DNA of 64,000 nucleotides. Source: Neelides folsomi (taxonomy: Eukaryota; Arthropoda; Collembola; Neelipleona; Neelidae). Location: NCBI GenBank assembly GCA_034687125.1, contig JAQGBZ010000262.1, forward strand, positions 1-64,000, written 5' to 3'. The notes under the pieces are model-generated. The model had not been told where the DNA came from, did no database searches, and saw nothing but the letters and a program-made list of their open reading frames with translations. Shown here piece by piece: positions 52,087-64,000 of the stretch (position 1 is its first letter; each line of letters opens with the position of its first letter). Made by a program: the position numbers and the translations under genes.

Positions 52087-53199
52087 TTACTGATATTCCA
52101 TTCCCATATTTATATAAGGAATTGCTATAAAAGTGTTTAAACATTTATCATAATGAAGTAGAATACATTTTCGGATAATTTTTTCTTTAGAACAATTTAA
52201 TGACTCAGATAGTACTGCACAATAGAAAATTGACAAATCAGAACTTTTAATAGGGTAATTATAAACATCACTATATTTAAGAAACTTTCTACATAGTACA
52301 GTATTTTTGTAGACTGTTTCAACAACTACAATAGATTTTTCATTTGTTAGATAATTATTATTCGATTTATCGCTTATTTCTATTGTACCTAATTTGCTTT
52401 CTAATTCACTAAAATTAGGAAAACTAAATGTATTATTTTCAATAACTCTTTTAATCACTTGCTCTAAAGGATTAACATTTGTCCTAACGTATTTTTTAAT
52501 AACCCTCATGAAATTTTCAAATACAAATGCTGAACAATTATCCAAAGATCCATAGTTAAGGGCGTCTTCATTAATGTGTAACAAAGAATGAAAATTGTAT
52601 ACAATAAATTCTTTAGAATAATAAGTTGACATTAAGTTAACAAATTCATTAAGTAAAGATTTAGCAAAATTATTCCATGTGAGATCAGAAGTTTTATGAC
52701 TCAATAATACATAAATTCCAACATGTAATAATAAAAAGTGTTTATACAACTTGTCTGATAAATTAGATTTTAACGCTATTGGACCAGTATATAATAAAAA
52801 GGTTCTAAGTTCAGTAGCTTTATAATGGACAATTTCTCTTATTGTTCGAGGCTTTCTAGGAAAATCAGAAGAAATATTTTTTTAAATTTTCAATTCAGAG
52901 ATTGAGTTAATGATTAATCTATTTAATTTAAAGGGAAGTGGACCGTTTACCCAAATATGAATAATTTTTTTAACTATACTTAAACAAACCAAATGTATAT
53001 AATCTAACGGTATTTGAGTAACAAGATCAATATTTACTGATATAAATGGACTAACCCCAGTATGATGATTTATATTAAATTGATTTCTAAAACTCAAATT
53101 AGATTTAGAATAATTACCTCTTTTGTTTAATAATATTTTGTGATATTTATTACTCCATCCTCCATTTAATATCACAACATTCGCAGGAATTATAACCAT
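52087..53199 (-). pseudogene. Partial En/Spm-type (tnp2/DUF4218-like) transposase with one in-frame stop
   Basis: One reading frame runs from 53199 to 52087 and is interrupted only by a TAA at 52882-52884. Upstream of the stop lie NHHTGVSPF, then the family hallmark IPLDYIHLVCLSIVKKII and a WVNGPLPFKLN block. Downstream are FPRKPRTI, YKATELRTFLLYTGP, the YNFHSLLHINEDALNYGSLD block with SAFVFENFMRVIKKYVR, and a C-terminal LSIFYCAVLSESLNCSKEK region ending MGMEYQ. These correspond to the second half of animal proteins related to plant Tnp2 transposases and DUF4218. The N-terminal part with the earlier catalytic acidic residues is absent, and the frame stays open right up to the terminal repeat. 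Hence an inactive or internally deleted copy. Confidence 0.8.
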
Positions 53200-53223
53200 A
53201 TTTGTTACAACGCTACGGGGGTA

Positions 53224-56200
53224 TCTATTATGAATTTATTATAAGTACAGTGATCCTTAATCATGGACACTCATATTGTAAAATAATCATTGTAATATCC
53301 CAAATGTCAATAACGGAAGTTTTTGGAATAAAAAGGATATTATTATCCTTATAATGATTTTTCCAAGAAGTTTTGAGAAGAGAAATAGCGGATGTTGAGA
53401 TTCACATTGATGAGAACTTAAGATATGAAATGAAAGCTCAGGGATAATCCCTTGAGATGTGACATGTAACCAAAATCAAATTCCCAATATAAAACTTTCC
53501 CCATGCTGAATGGCCAGAGTGGATATCCAATATGTATAATCCAATCCTCCCAAAAGGTTCTCTGAAGGTAAATACTCAGGAAGAAGGATTGAATATTTCT
53601 CAAGTAAGGTATGGTATGTAGGTATTTTTTATAGGCCCATTTCTTTATAACTTGAACTGTGTGGGAAGTATGTAGAAAATGAATTCTAGGCACGATGGGA
53701 AACCGAAGAAGAATCTCTTTCCTAGGGAGAAATATTATAAGGATTCAATCTCATCGGAGGAAAGATCATCATCGGCCTTTTGGTCTCGGAAACTTTCTCC
53801 AATTCTTTCCGGCCATTGTTCAATGATTCCTCTCTTTCACCATACTTCCTCTTCTATCATCTTTCTGACTCTTCCATTCAAAAAACGTATTTCATGTTTT
53901 ATTGCACGTGCCAGAAAAGTGAATATTCCTGAAATGAATCTATGAATGAGAAATGTATAGTATACATTGTGAAGACAAATTGAAGTCGGGAGTTCCAAAT
54001 TTTCTTTGTCGTTCTTTACTCCCACATTCAATCCATTTTTTCATGAATTCTTATTTTGGCTTCCTTTTATGTTTGGATCAATCGTTAGATCATACAACGG
54101 CCTTTCGAATTGCGTGCTTACAATTTAACAAATTAGGAAAAATCTTAGGTATACTTATACTGTTACTCATGTCAGATTATGTATCTGAAATATGTACCAT
54201 ATGTATGATACATATATTTTAGAGTTATTTTAGAGTTTTAAAATCTTTCGATATGTAAAGTAACAATAGTTTTGAAATTCAAATCCCTACTACCTGAATA
54301 AGAAAAGGTAGATAAGTATTAATATAATGTAGGCGTATGTATTGATTTTCAATACATTATGAATACTGTTGCTTATTACAGAATTTATTCTTTTCCTTTG
54401 ATAAAAGAAATTTGGTAGTCTCGTGAAACGAATATAGCTAGAGGGATCCTATACTAAATATTAGGTATTACATGTAAAAGGAAGGATATGGTGAGTAAAA
54501 CCCGGAATATGGATTAAATTATTCTCTAAAAGCCCTACGTCGGTCCGGATGAGGGCCTCGAAGCATCTTTCGAATTGTAGAAGGGAGAAATGATGCAGAG
54601 AGATGAAGATAATGGGCCTTCTGCAAATGGGTAAGGACATGAAGATGAAAATGGGAGCTCTCTGACTCTCAGTTTTGTCATCTTTTCGTTTTGAGGTCTC
54701 CTCAGGTTTGCGTCTCAAGGAGGAACAATCTTCTCTTGATGAGGGTGTAAAGACTTTCTTCACTCCATTGCCCCATAAAGTAAAGTATACACGTCTTTAT
54801 TTTGCAAGGAAAGTATTAAAAAGGACCCGCCGGATCACCCGGATTTCACGGCCTTCACTGAGCTGGAACGGGAGGAAAAAGCCATTCGATCAAACGACTC
54901 CTCATTAATTCCTCCCATTCCATGGAATTCAGTCGCGGCGAATAGGGAATACCTCTTTTACATCTCCTCCTCTCACATCATTCTCTCTTCCTGGTCCTCT
55001 CAGTTCTTTGGATTAATCTCCAACAGTAGTAGTGGAGAGGAAAGGATTATATGATTTTGAGAATGCGGAGAAATCCATCTGTTTCATCATCAGCCACTTG
55101 TCACGGGACTTTTGGGAGTTAAGCCGTCTCTCCCGAAGAAATTCAATAATGGGATATTTTCGGAGATAAATGAAATGATTCCTTTTCGATGGAGCAATTA
55201 TGAGTCTCATCAATCACTCAAGGCTTCCGCTAAGGAACTTTGAGAACCCATGCATCCAATCACATGCCATTCATCACTTCACATCACAAATCCACCTATC
55301 CGTCCGAACTTAAACATTCCTTAATCTCCGCTCTCCCGTTGACAAATTCTCACGGTCTCACATTACATTTACATACAAAGTCTTAAATGGAATACTCTCA
55401 TGCATGCCTCCAGCAAACGATAAGTCTTTATAACATTATTTGAGCGATTAAACAGGGGAAAACTCAATTTCCATCATTGATTTCAATTTCTTATGGCTCA
55501 TTTAACAAATATTTGGAAATACTTATCTGGGCTCAACATGTCAACTTGTTGTTTTATTGGGAATTTATTCTTCAAGTTGAGATTTAATGATGACAAGAAA
55601 TTCTTATGCAGCAACATAGACCTGAGTGCTATCATACTAACTAATAAATATTCGAGATCCCAGTTAATTTATGGATATGGAAAGACTGAAACTAATAAAA
55701 TTTCCTACTTGTTTCTGAAACTTGATAATCTCTTTTATTTGCGGAATGACTAATTCTCCACATTAAATTCTACCTATGCAAATGTATTATGTATAGCTTG
55801 CAAATGACTGTAAAACAGTAAGTGAAGCAATTTGTAATGCTAAAACAAACAAAGGACTTATAATATAATTGCTTTTTGCATTATAAAACACAATTTTGAA
55901 TTATAATATTATAATATGATAAAATTAAAAATTCCAAGACGGACATGACAAATCATTAAATAGTGGCCTTTGACTAACTTTTCAAGATTTCCGTCCTGAA
56001 AATTCTCGGATTTTATCAATATTAATTAAAATTAATGAACTCGTTATAAATGAATAATTTAAAAGAGACTGTTATTTACTTAAAGGATACTAAATACTTT
56101 CTACACAATCTCCTTGAGTAAACTCTTCTCGTTCTCGACTTTAAATCTTTTTTTCAAACTATAGTTCGTGTTTGAACTCTTGAACTTAATCTTACATACG

Positions 56201-59200
56201 ACATAAATAATTGATCTGCCTATTCATTATCTATTTAGTCTTCTTTTGATGAATGAGAATTTTGAATATACTTAAAGTTAGTATGTTAGTTGGGACAGAA
56301 GTGGAACTGATATTTAATTTTAAATTATCCACTTCCCAAGTTTCTGCAAAGACAAACTGCTGTTTAGGAATTGTCATTGAAGAAGCAGGAACCGAGAGAT
56401 GGAAAGGATAAGTTGTGGAATAAAGGAGGGAAATGGAAGGAAGTTTTCTGTGGGTTGACTGTTGTCATCATTTTGAGAACTCCTGCTGCTAATCTCAAGA
56501 TCTCATCCCTTCAGTCTCCAAACTCCTTTCTAACTCATTATGATGACTTTCTAATTATTTGGACAAATATATTTGTGAGTAAGTAATCTGCAGCAGACTC
56601 CAAGAAATTAAAGAGAGAATTGAGTGGATTTGATATTTTAAGTCCCAATTCTCCGCTTCTTGCATTGATCACCAAGAAGAGGAATTCACTCAAGCTCAGA
56701 ACCAGAACACTAGAAGTTTGAAGAAGGAGGTTCAAATCGTCTTTTAAGCGCTTCGTTTCTAACTAATTAGATTCCCCTCAGGCTATGTAATTATTCATCC
56801 TTCTCCGCGCTGCTTTGTAAACTTTCTCCCATTCCCAGAATATGAAATTGTCAACTGTGCCTTACGCCTTTATAATTGGACTTTGAATACGAAGGGAAGT
56901 TACACCATATCATTAATATAATATTAATTGTCGAAGGATACAATTTACATAATATGCACAAGGTATTCATGCTTCAATAAATTTTGTATAATAATATAGA
57001 GTACTGACAGTGTGTAGTAGTTCTATGTACTTATTATTTAATACCATACCTAGTAAAAGGTACAGTATGTGTATTGTACATAAAGCATTACAATGTATAG
57101 TAGATTCTCTATCTTTTACGATATGCCAATTATATAATAATGGTTGATCTATATTACATATCTGTAACACATTCTCTCATATGATATAAGCTTGATCGAA
57201 AATAATAACTTTTAAAGGTTTACTGTGTATATTTTAGCATTTTTCTTTGGCTCATTAAAATTGAAATTCTTTTTTTATATTTTCAATTCAAACAAGGAAA
57301 TTTTTTGGAGTCAACTTGCCTAAAGGAAATTGTATAGAAAATATAATAGGACAAAGGATTACAAACCAGGGTAAGACTACATATAAAAGAGTGATAGTTT
57401 ATTAACTTCAAAGGAACCATGAAACTTGCGAGTTACGCAACTTATAGCATGCTTTTGGAAACCTGTGTGTAGCCTATTCTTTGTATTATGAACAAGAATG
57501 TAAAGCGATGTCAGGATATTATGTTGTTTATTATGCATATCTTTTTTAAGTAAAACAAGTAATGTGGTTTTCAGCATCTTGCCTCTTTAAAAGAAGCATG
57601 TAAACCTTAGAATGAAAAGAGAATTTGAGAGAAAGGAAGAGAAATGAATGTTCGTCAGAGGACAAATAGTAGCTAATTTTCCGGCTCATGTCCTCCGTAG
57701 CTTTGCACCCAATCGAGAATAACATCAGTGACCACAAGGCCCATCAACTCTTCCGAACACATTGCTCCATTAAAAATAATAGAACAAGGATATTCCAACA
57801 TTAAACATTTCCTTTTCCATTTGTGTTGTCCCATATAATCACTTGCATTCCATGTCCTTGGAATGCATGTGCGACAAGAGTCTATAAAATAAAAGTAATG
57901 CTGTGAGTGATAAGAAAATACAATGATTTAATTTAAAAAATAGTAATTGAATTAGTTTTATTCTGATGCCTTTTTTACTATTGTATTCTTAAAATGAAAG
58001 ATACACACAATATTTTTTAAGCACAGATAGATACTTATATTAATGCTCTTTATTTGTGATACCTACTTCTTGTTTTTACATTAACTGATACTTAACTATG
58101 AGTTGGTACATTAGTTATTATTTAACACTTACCTTCTTGTTTTTTTAATTTTAGAATTGGTAACACATTTCAAAAATTTCCATTTCGTTTCAGTCTTCTG
58201 ATTAAATATTCTAATTTGCTCAAATGGGATTTCTTTATTGCCTATTGGGTGTAAAGATCGAATTTGATGTTTTAGTTTGAATGGGAAGGTTTGTAAGTCA
58301 TGCAGAAGAATTTACAATTAGTCGAAGTTGGGGACTGCAATATGAGACAATGAAAAGAGATTTTACAGTTCTGTATAATAGCCGCGTGTTCTTTGAAACA
58401 GGAGACATTAGTGTTAATTAAATATCTCTTAAATTGAAATTATTTGGTTTGGAATTGGTGCTGGAAGTGGAATTAGGTGGACCTAAATGCGTCCTTGTTT
58501 ACAAAGCCTCATATCTTCCTATCTGCCATTTACAGGGGTTGTAATTGTTAGAAGTGTCGGAGTTCCTCAGATGGTGATCCTTCCAATTTATTTCACTCCC
58601 CCTCTCTTCTATACTCAATATTTTCTCTTCTCACTTACGCAAAGTGAAAGGGTTCCAGAAAAGCGATCCGTCCAGAGAAAATATCGATTCCTTTCCTAAC
58701 AATTTTATCATCCCTTCCACTCACGTACCTATTCTTCAATCTCGTTTAGAAACCGCAACCAGTAGGAAGAAACTTAGAAAAGTGGGGTTTAAAATTCTCT
58801 CTAAATGTTGACTTGATTTCTTCTTGTTCCCGTTATTGCTCATTAACCTAAAATTTAATGAATTTAATCCTTTGCTCTGCTCGCAGACTACATAATCCTC
58901 TCTCACTAAGTATGAATTAAATAACTCGAATTTAACCAAATGGCTCAACACAAAAGTTTGTAATAAATCTCATAGAATTTAATGGTAAACTCCCACAAAT
59001 CTCTTTCATATAACACTGATACATTTATAAAATGTACTATGTATAATACCATATTCTTATATAGTCTCTAATACGTCACAGTACTTTTAGCAAGATTAAA
59101 TAATATTAAATAAATACATTCATAATAATAATAATTCATTCATTCACTTTACATAGGTATAAACATTATAAAATTAAAAAATATGAAACATAAAATTTAA

Positions 59201-62200
59201 ACCTGATACATTTTATCCCACCTAACTTAAGTACTAGAGATAGATACAATTGTCGAACCGCTGAACCTACGAAACAATTATAAAGTATACGTAATATACA
59301 CAATGGTTGTGTAATGACGTTGATAAACTTTATTAATGAAATATATGGGTGGTCCGTATTGGCACGAGTCGGTCTGAAATAATGAATGAAAAAGATATTA
59401 AAAGGAGCAGAACAGAGGCTTCATTTATGTCCTTTGGTGAGTGAAAGTAAAGTCATATTTATAATCTCGAGCTCTATACGATACACTTTATTTATATGGT
59501 ATTTCAATATAAAGTTGTAGAAAGGTCATTTCAACATAGGTCTGATCCTCATTGTATAACAACAAAAGGGAACGTATTTTGGAAAATGAGAATTTTCAAT
59601 TACAAGACGGGGGTTGGAAAATAATGATGAATGTCTTTTCATTTCCCGAGACTCTCATTTTATCTCTGGTAATTCGGAATGGGTAGGTCACTCTAAATAA
59701 ATAATGTGCGAGGAAACAGCTTTCTCGTCCCATCCCTGTTTACTTATTATGAAGAATTAAATTTTCCACTGGCTAATATTATAAATTATAAGAACCTAAA
59801 TATATATCTGGGTATTATAAAATAAATACAAACTAAAATATTGCATGACTCACAAGGGACGCAATAATGTGCGTTTTAATTATATTTATTTAGCTTACGG
59901 GTTAAAGTGCACTAACAATAATTAACCAAATAAATGTAACGCTCAAAAACCATTATTTTGTTATCAGATATTAAATATTATAGGAATCTTTATGAAATTT
60001 CTCTAGTACATCTTCGTAAGACTAATAAGATGAAAATAAGATAAAAAAAGTCTTTATTTTTTCCTTTTACCGTCGTTATAATGGGGGAGATTGCTGAAGG
60101 ATCGTAATCCAAATCTAAGGGAATGGATCATTTCCTCTTCCTTCCCACTTTCAATGGGGAATTTTGTTTTCTCACGAGATTCCGCCTATTGGAGTCGATA
60201 AAGGTTGTAAGTTCCGAGTCTTCCGAGAGTATCGGAAGAACATAAAAGAGCATGAGGCCAATTTAATTTGGACCACTGGGGTTTATTGCTTTTCCTGCCT
60301 CCTATATTCGGAAAGAAAGGAGAAAGTACGTGATTTCCGAATATCTTTCTTATTCATCTCACCTTATCGTGTGATCATCCCTTGTTTATATCCAAACACC
60401 CGCTCCGAACCCCAAGAGTGAGTGAAATAATGAGAAGGAGAAGAGATGGAAAAGAGTAGCGAATCCTATATACACTTATTCCATTACTCCCATTTCTCCC
60501 ACACCTGAATTCATATTCTACCACAACTAGCATACATAAGTACATGAGTACATAGTTGTGTGCGAATTTATATATGACATGAGCATAAATCGGATTACAT
60601 GAAAAAACTTCTACGTCTCAACATCTCACGATCAAGAAACGATGAATGTTCTTTTCCTTATTAGTAGGCTCAAAATGAGAGATATAAATGATATAATAGA
60701 AGAAGTGAGAAAAACTTCATCCTTCTCAAGAGTTCTCCGTCGCCGATGAGGTTTCTCTCTGAATGTGAGTAGTAAAATGCCCAATTCCAACCCTCCTTAT
60801 CTTGGCCATATTTCGGCGTCTGAGAAGTTTAATCATTTCGTGTGTGGAAGATGTCTCATTCTTCCTCCAAGTTTATGAAGGATTCTTAAGGGCACGGAGT
60901 CGAGGAGTTGGAAGGAGTCATAATCGTTGAGGAAGAACTCTTAAACACACTTCACCCACCCTCAATCGCCTCTCGAAACTAAATGAACTTCTTTAGACTC
61001 CTCCATCTTACCTCTTTGAAACATTAGAATCTCAGACGAGAGTGGCTCTATATAATACATGGATGCCTTAGGATTCCAAAATTTCCTATTATATGAAAAA
61101 TGGACTTAAAATTACAATGTTTCTCAATTATATCTGTAGATGCTTTTAATTAAAAGAAGAATAAAATGAAATTGCGAGGGAAAGTATTAAGACATGAGTG
61201 AGAATGACCATCATTTATTTATACGCATTAATCCACAAAAGATGGATTGATAATATTATATGATTTATGAAGATAAAATACTTATTAGCAGATAATACTT
61301 TATTAATTAATTATTAACATGTTATATTGAATATTTATGTTTAGGCTACACACATATAAATTAAATATTTCACTTTATAGCAAAAGTATTTTTAGATTTG
61401 TCACTATTCCTGATTGATGAGTAAGGAAACTTTACTTGAGAAATCAAATTAACGTGTCAGATGTTTAATTGAAATGTCTGAGGAAACTGGATTTGTGTGT
61501 CTCATGACCGTATGTATTCAGTAATGAATTAGAATCTAAGTACACATTTTACTAAATTTTAATGTTTGAATATTTTGCTTTATCTTATTAAGATATTAAC
61601 TTAAGATTCTCATAAGAAATTCAATTAAAGTTTGGAATAAAGCCATTAGATCTGATCGTTATTTCCTTTAAAGCCAATTACCTACGTAGATATAGGCTCG
61701 CATAGAGCAGTAACAAGTTCCGACCTTTACCCAAATCAAATTATGAAACGCAGTGAAAGGGTCGGATAAGAAATGAGTGTGGAAAGTATGCGGAATTTAT
61801 TCACGAGAGTGTGAAAGGTAAGCCATTAGAGGAACCCCATTTATTCCAAGAGTCAAATTACCATTAGGCTCCTTCTGTATTGTAAATCTCCTTTTCCTTT
61901 ACGGATCCTATTGAGATGCTCGCAGGGCACAGATGACATTTTACCCCCAAATCTCCTTCTTTCAATGCTTAATATCCATATACCTATTCACTATTCATCC
62001 TCCTTTCGGATTAATACTTAAAAACAGACGTTTGGGACTCATCCTGTGATCTTTGATTATTCTCTAAATAGGCGTCATTAGTTGGATTAAATTCTCCAAC
62101 TTGGCCCTTAATTGTGAGTTAAGAACGAGGCGGATATAATAAGGTATACTTAATTTCAAAAATGGGAAAGCGTGTATTATATAAAAGGATGTAAATAAAA

Positions 62201-62436
62201 TGCAAACACACATCCGCTCCTTTCAACTTCCGTTTCGTAGTTTTATGAAATAGGAAGGCTATGTAGCTCTAAGAGGAATTTACTTTTATTATTCGGGCGA
62301 CGTTCTAAGCTTTTATTTTATAACAACAATATCTTAACTGGATGTGGAGCCTTAAAGTGTATTCTATTACTAAACTGCAAGCTCGCTGAATTCTATCCCT
62401 CTCAAGCTATGTCTGATATATAAACCTTTTCTTCTT
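53224..62436. other. Stretch with no recognisable gene
   Basis: About 9.2 kb of AT-rich DNA with some GC-richer islands (about 54740-55320 and 60720-61040). Open frames of up to 100 codons lack motifs and splice context. It may include the distal promoter and 5' untranslated exons of the receptor gene (transcribed leftward), none of which can be placed. Confidence 0.45.
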
Positions 62437-62443
62437 CTCGAAG

Positions 62444-62620
62444 AAAAGGTTAAGAGTTCGACCTTCTTCAATAGCTGAGAAAGAATCAAAGGATTCATTC
62501 GTGGAAATACTAAACGAAAAGCACGAATTGCATTTTATGCAGAAGCACCGCAAGGAGAAAGCAAAATGTGCTGAAATGCACGACAAGACTTTTGAGGGAA
62601 CACTCAAAAAGATGAAGTAG
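62444..62620 (+). CDS. Candidate terminal exon or remnant encoding a Myb/SANT-like protein C-terminus
   Basis: After a pyrimidine-rich tract ending in TCTCGAAG (a good acceptor shape) an open frame runs to TAG at 62618-62620. It encodes about 58 residues: KRLRVRPSS, then AEKESKDSFVEILNEKHELH, FMQKHRKEKAKCAEMHDKTF and a final TLKKMK. The charged, helical, Lys/Glu-rich layout resembles the coiled C-terminal tails of Myb/SANT-like (trihelix) DNA-binding proteins, many of which derive from Harbinger-type transposons. No DNA-binding domain was found upstream in the window. It could be a last exon with a long intron, a processed fragment, or chance. Confidence 0.3.
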   Translation, partial: KRLRVRPSSIAEKESKDSFVEILNEKHELHFMQKHRKEKAKCAEMHDKTFEGTLKKMK

Positions 62621-64000
62621 ATTTGCAGTGAAAAAAAATATTACATTTTAATTGTAGTTCATTAGTAGTGGCACGATAAGATGGGATTTTACCTTACTTG
62701 AAGAATGTTGAGCCGGCGGCGAGGATTCTCAATCTTTACGACTCTGCACTCCCGTTTCTTCAATCTTGAGTCAAAATTGAGAAAATGGAAGAGGAAATAG
62801 AATGGCTACTAGTACCGACGACAACGAGTGTGAAGAATTTGTTAAAAATCACTCTTGACTGTCACTTGAAATTCTCTGGTGTCTAAAGTAGGCGGAAGCT
62901 AAATTTGTCTTCAACACATTTCCTCTTTATAAGACGCAATGTTCGTAAATCATCGTGTCATCCTCGACAAAGACGACTTTCTTATTTTTGAACTCTCAAT
63001 ATAAGTGACAATATAAGCTGGTTAAATTCTTGTATAGTATATCCAACAATTAAGTTGTAAATAGAGGCTTAACAGTTTATTATATTTGAAAGTATGATCG
63101 CCCTTATTATTTCCTTCCTTATCACAACAAATACCTCTCACGATAATTTGTAAGTCAAATGAAAATTTTATGATTGCAATATAAAGGATAGTGGATTTAT
63201 CCAGGAGAGTCGTGTAAGTGCATAGACGCAGGGAGTGTTGAATTGGAACTGGCGAGAGAGTAACTGATCCAAGAGGAAGGAATGAACAACGTGTTTTATA
63301 CGAAGTTTGACGTTCCCTTTTACCCGGCTCTGTTGGTGTAAGGACATGAGCAGCTGGCAAAGTCTCCTTTAACTCCCATCTCCACCTCAATTGTCAATTT
63401 TCGGAGACATTAGAAATGTCTTAACGGGATTCCTCAGCTTCGTGCGTAGAGCAGTGAGAGAGCTAAAGGTTAGAATGAAACTTAAATTGGACCAATTTCC
63501 ACTTTATTTATGCGACACTTAAATTTTAATAATGGAGCACATGGTTTTTTGCCCATTGCCGCCCACTATACCATACAAGTGCTTTTGGGGGTTCGAGTGG
63601 CTCAAAATCGACGAAATGGAAAGGTTGGAAAATAACGAATTGCTTGTGTCTCTCTCTTGGTCAAGAGAAGGAGAAAGGGTAGAAAGCCATCGAAGAGCCC
63701 ATCTCGATCTTCATCCATCATTCACATCGTCTTTTTCTATTTCTTCTTCAATTGAAATTCTTGAATGTGTTTGGTAGACAATAGTAATGTAAAAAATCGC
63801 AAAAGAGCTCTTGTATAACGTAAATATAATGTAAGACCTGTAAGAGCACTTCAAGGACCTTTTACTGCTTAAATACAAAATTATTTAAACATTGATTCAA
63901 CGATAATTGGAAGGTTTCTTAATATTTTCGCCTATTTTGCTTAGTTTTGTACATATGGTATATGATGCATAATTAATGATAACAAAGATCTTATAAACAA
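62621..64000. other. Right-edge DNA with no confident gene
   Basis: A short open start, MATSTDDNECEEFVKNHS, occurs around 62800-62855 but has no donor site that I can support. Other open frames (63532-63777 plus, 63022-63390 minus) show no recognisable motif. Confidence 0.4.

Larger units (their letters stand above)
51543..53223 (-). mobile_element. Short En/Spm-like DNA transposon with imperfect terminal inverted repeats
   Basis: The left end (51545 on) reads CCCCAGTAGCGTCGGTAC. The right end, inverted from 53221, reads CCCCCGTAGCGTTGTAAC, with most positions agreeing. TA flanks both ends (51543-51544 and 53222-53223), suggesting a 2-bp target duplication. The 1.68-kb interior carries a minus-strand partial transposase (52087-53199) and, between the gene's end and the left terminus, a cluster of CGAATATTCG palindromes. 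The transposase family usually has a much longer protein, so this copy is probably internally deleted at the N-terminal side and non-autonomous. Confidence 0.7.

Overview
The window is AT-rich nuclear DNA from an animal, most likely an arthropod. The evidence is spliced genes with GT-AG introns, a BTB protein with the arthropod-typical FCLRW opening, and a receptor of the arthropod myosuppressin type. A crustacean such as a copepod would fit the gene set and the transposon load, but that is a guess. No bacterial-type operon, CRISPR array, rRNA gene or convincing tRNA gene was seen.

Layout. Positions 1-2391 hold decayed piggyBac DNA: one probable element end at the very left edge, then a broken transposase (about 752-1706) and a right-hand end at 2388-2391. 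This material appears to lie in an intron of a minus-strand STAR-family (QUA1-KH) RNA-binding gene, whose first three coding exons occupy 2455-3026 and whose remaining exons must lie left of the window. Head to head with it, across about 0.7 kb, is a complete 17-exon plus-strand gene for a rotatin/Ana3-like centriole protein (3981-10765, 1,581 aa). Next on the plus strand is a seven-exon BTB/C2H2 zinc-finger transcription factor of the BTB-TTK type (12669-17737, 509 aa), with a 5-nt first coding exon just after a perfect 32-bp tandem duplication.

From about 18 to 42 kb I found no coding gene. This stretch contains a 724-bp fold-back element with 176-bp arms and TA flanks (35052-35775), a mariner-like single end and a short palindrome. 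On the minus strand, 42143-50929 is a complete three-exon gene for a rhodopsin-class neuropeptide receptor resembling myosuppressin/FMRFamide receptors (394 aa). Upstream of it, 51545-53221 is a short En/Spm-like (tnp2/DUF4218-type) DNA transposon carrying the second half of a transposase, broken by one stop, with imperfect terminal repeats and a cluster of CGAATATTCG palindromes. The last 10 kb hold no confident gene; a possible terminal exon of a Myb/SANT-like protein lies at 62444-62620.

The exon models were joined by hand using splice signals and reading phase. All three complete genes sum to exact multiples of three with no internal stops, which is strong internal support. The genes look like unrelated neighbours, apart from the probable shared promoter of the STAR and rotatin genes. 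I did not find a novel multi-gene system here; the most unusual structures are the fold-back element and the En/Spm-like element with its palindrome cluster.
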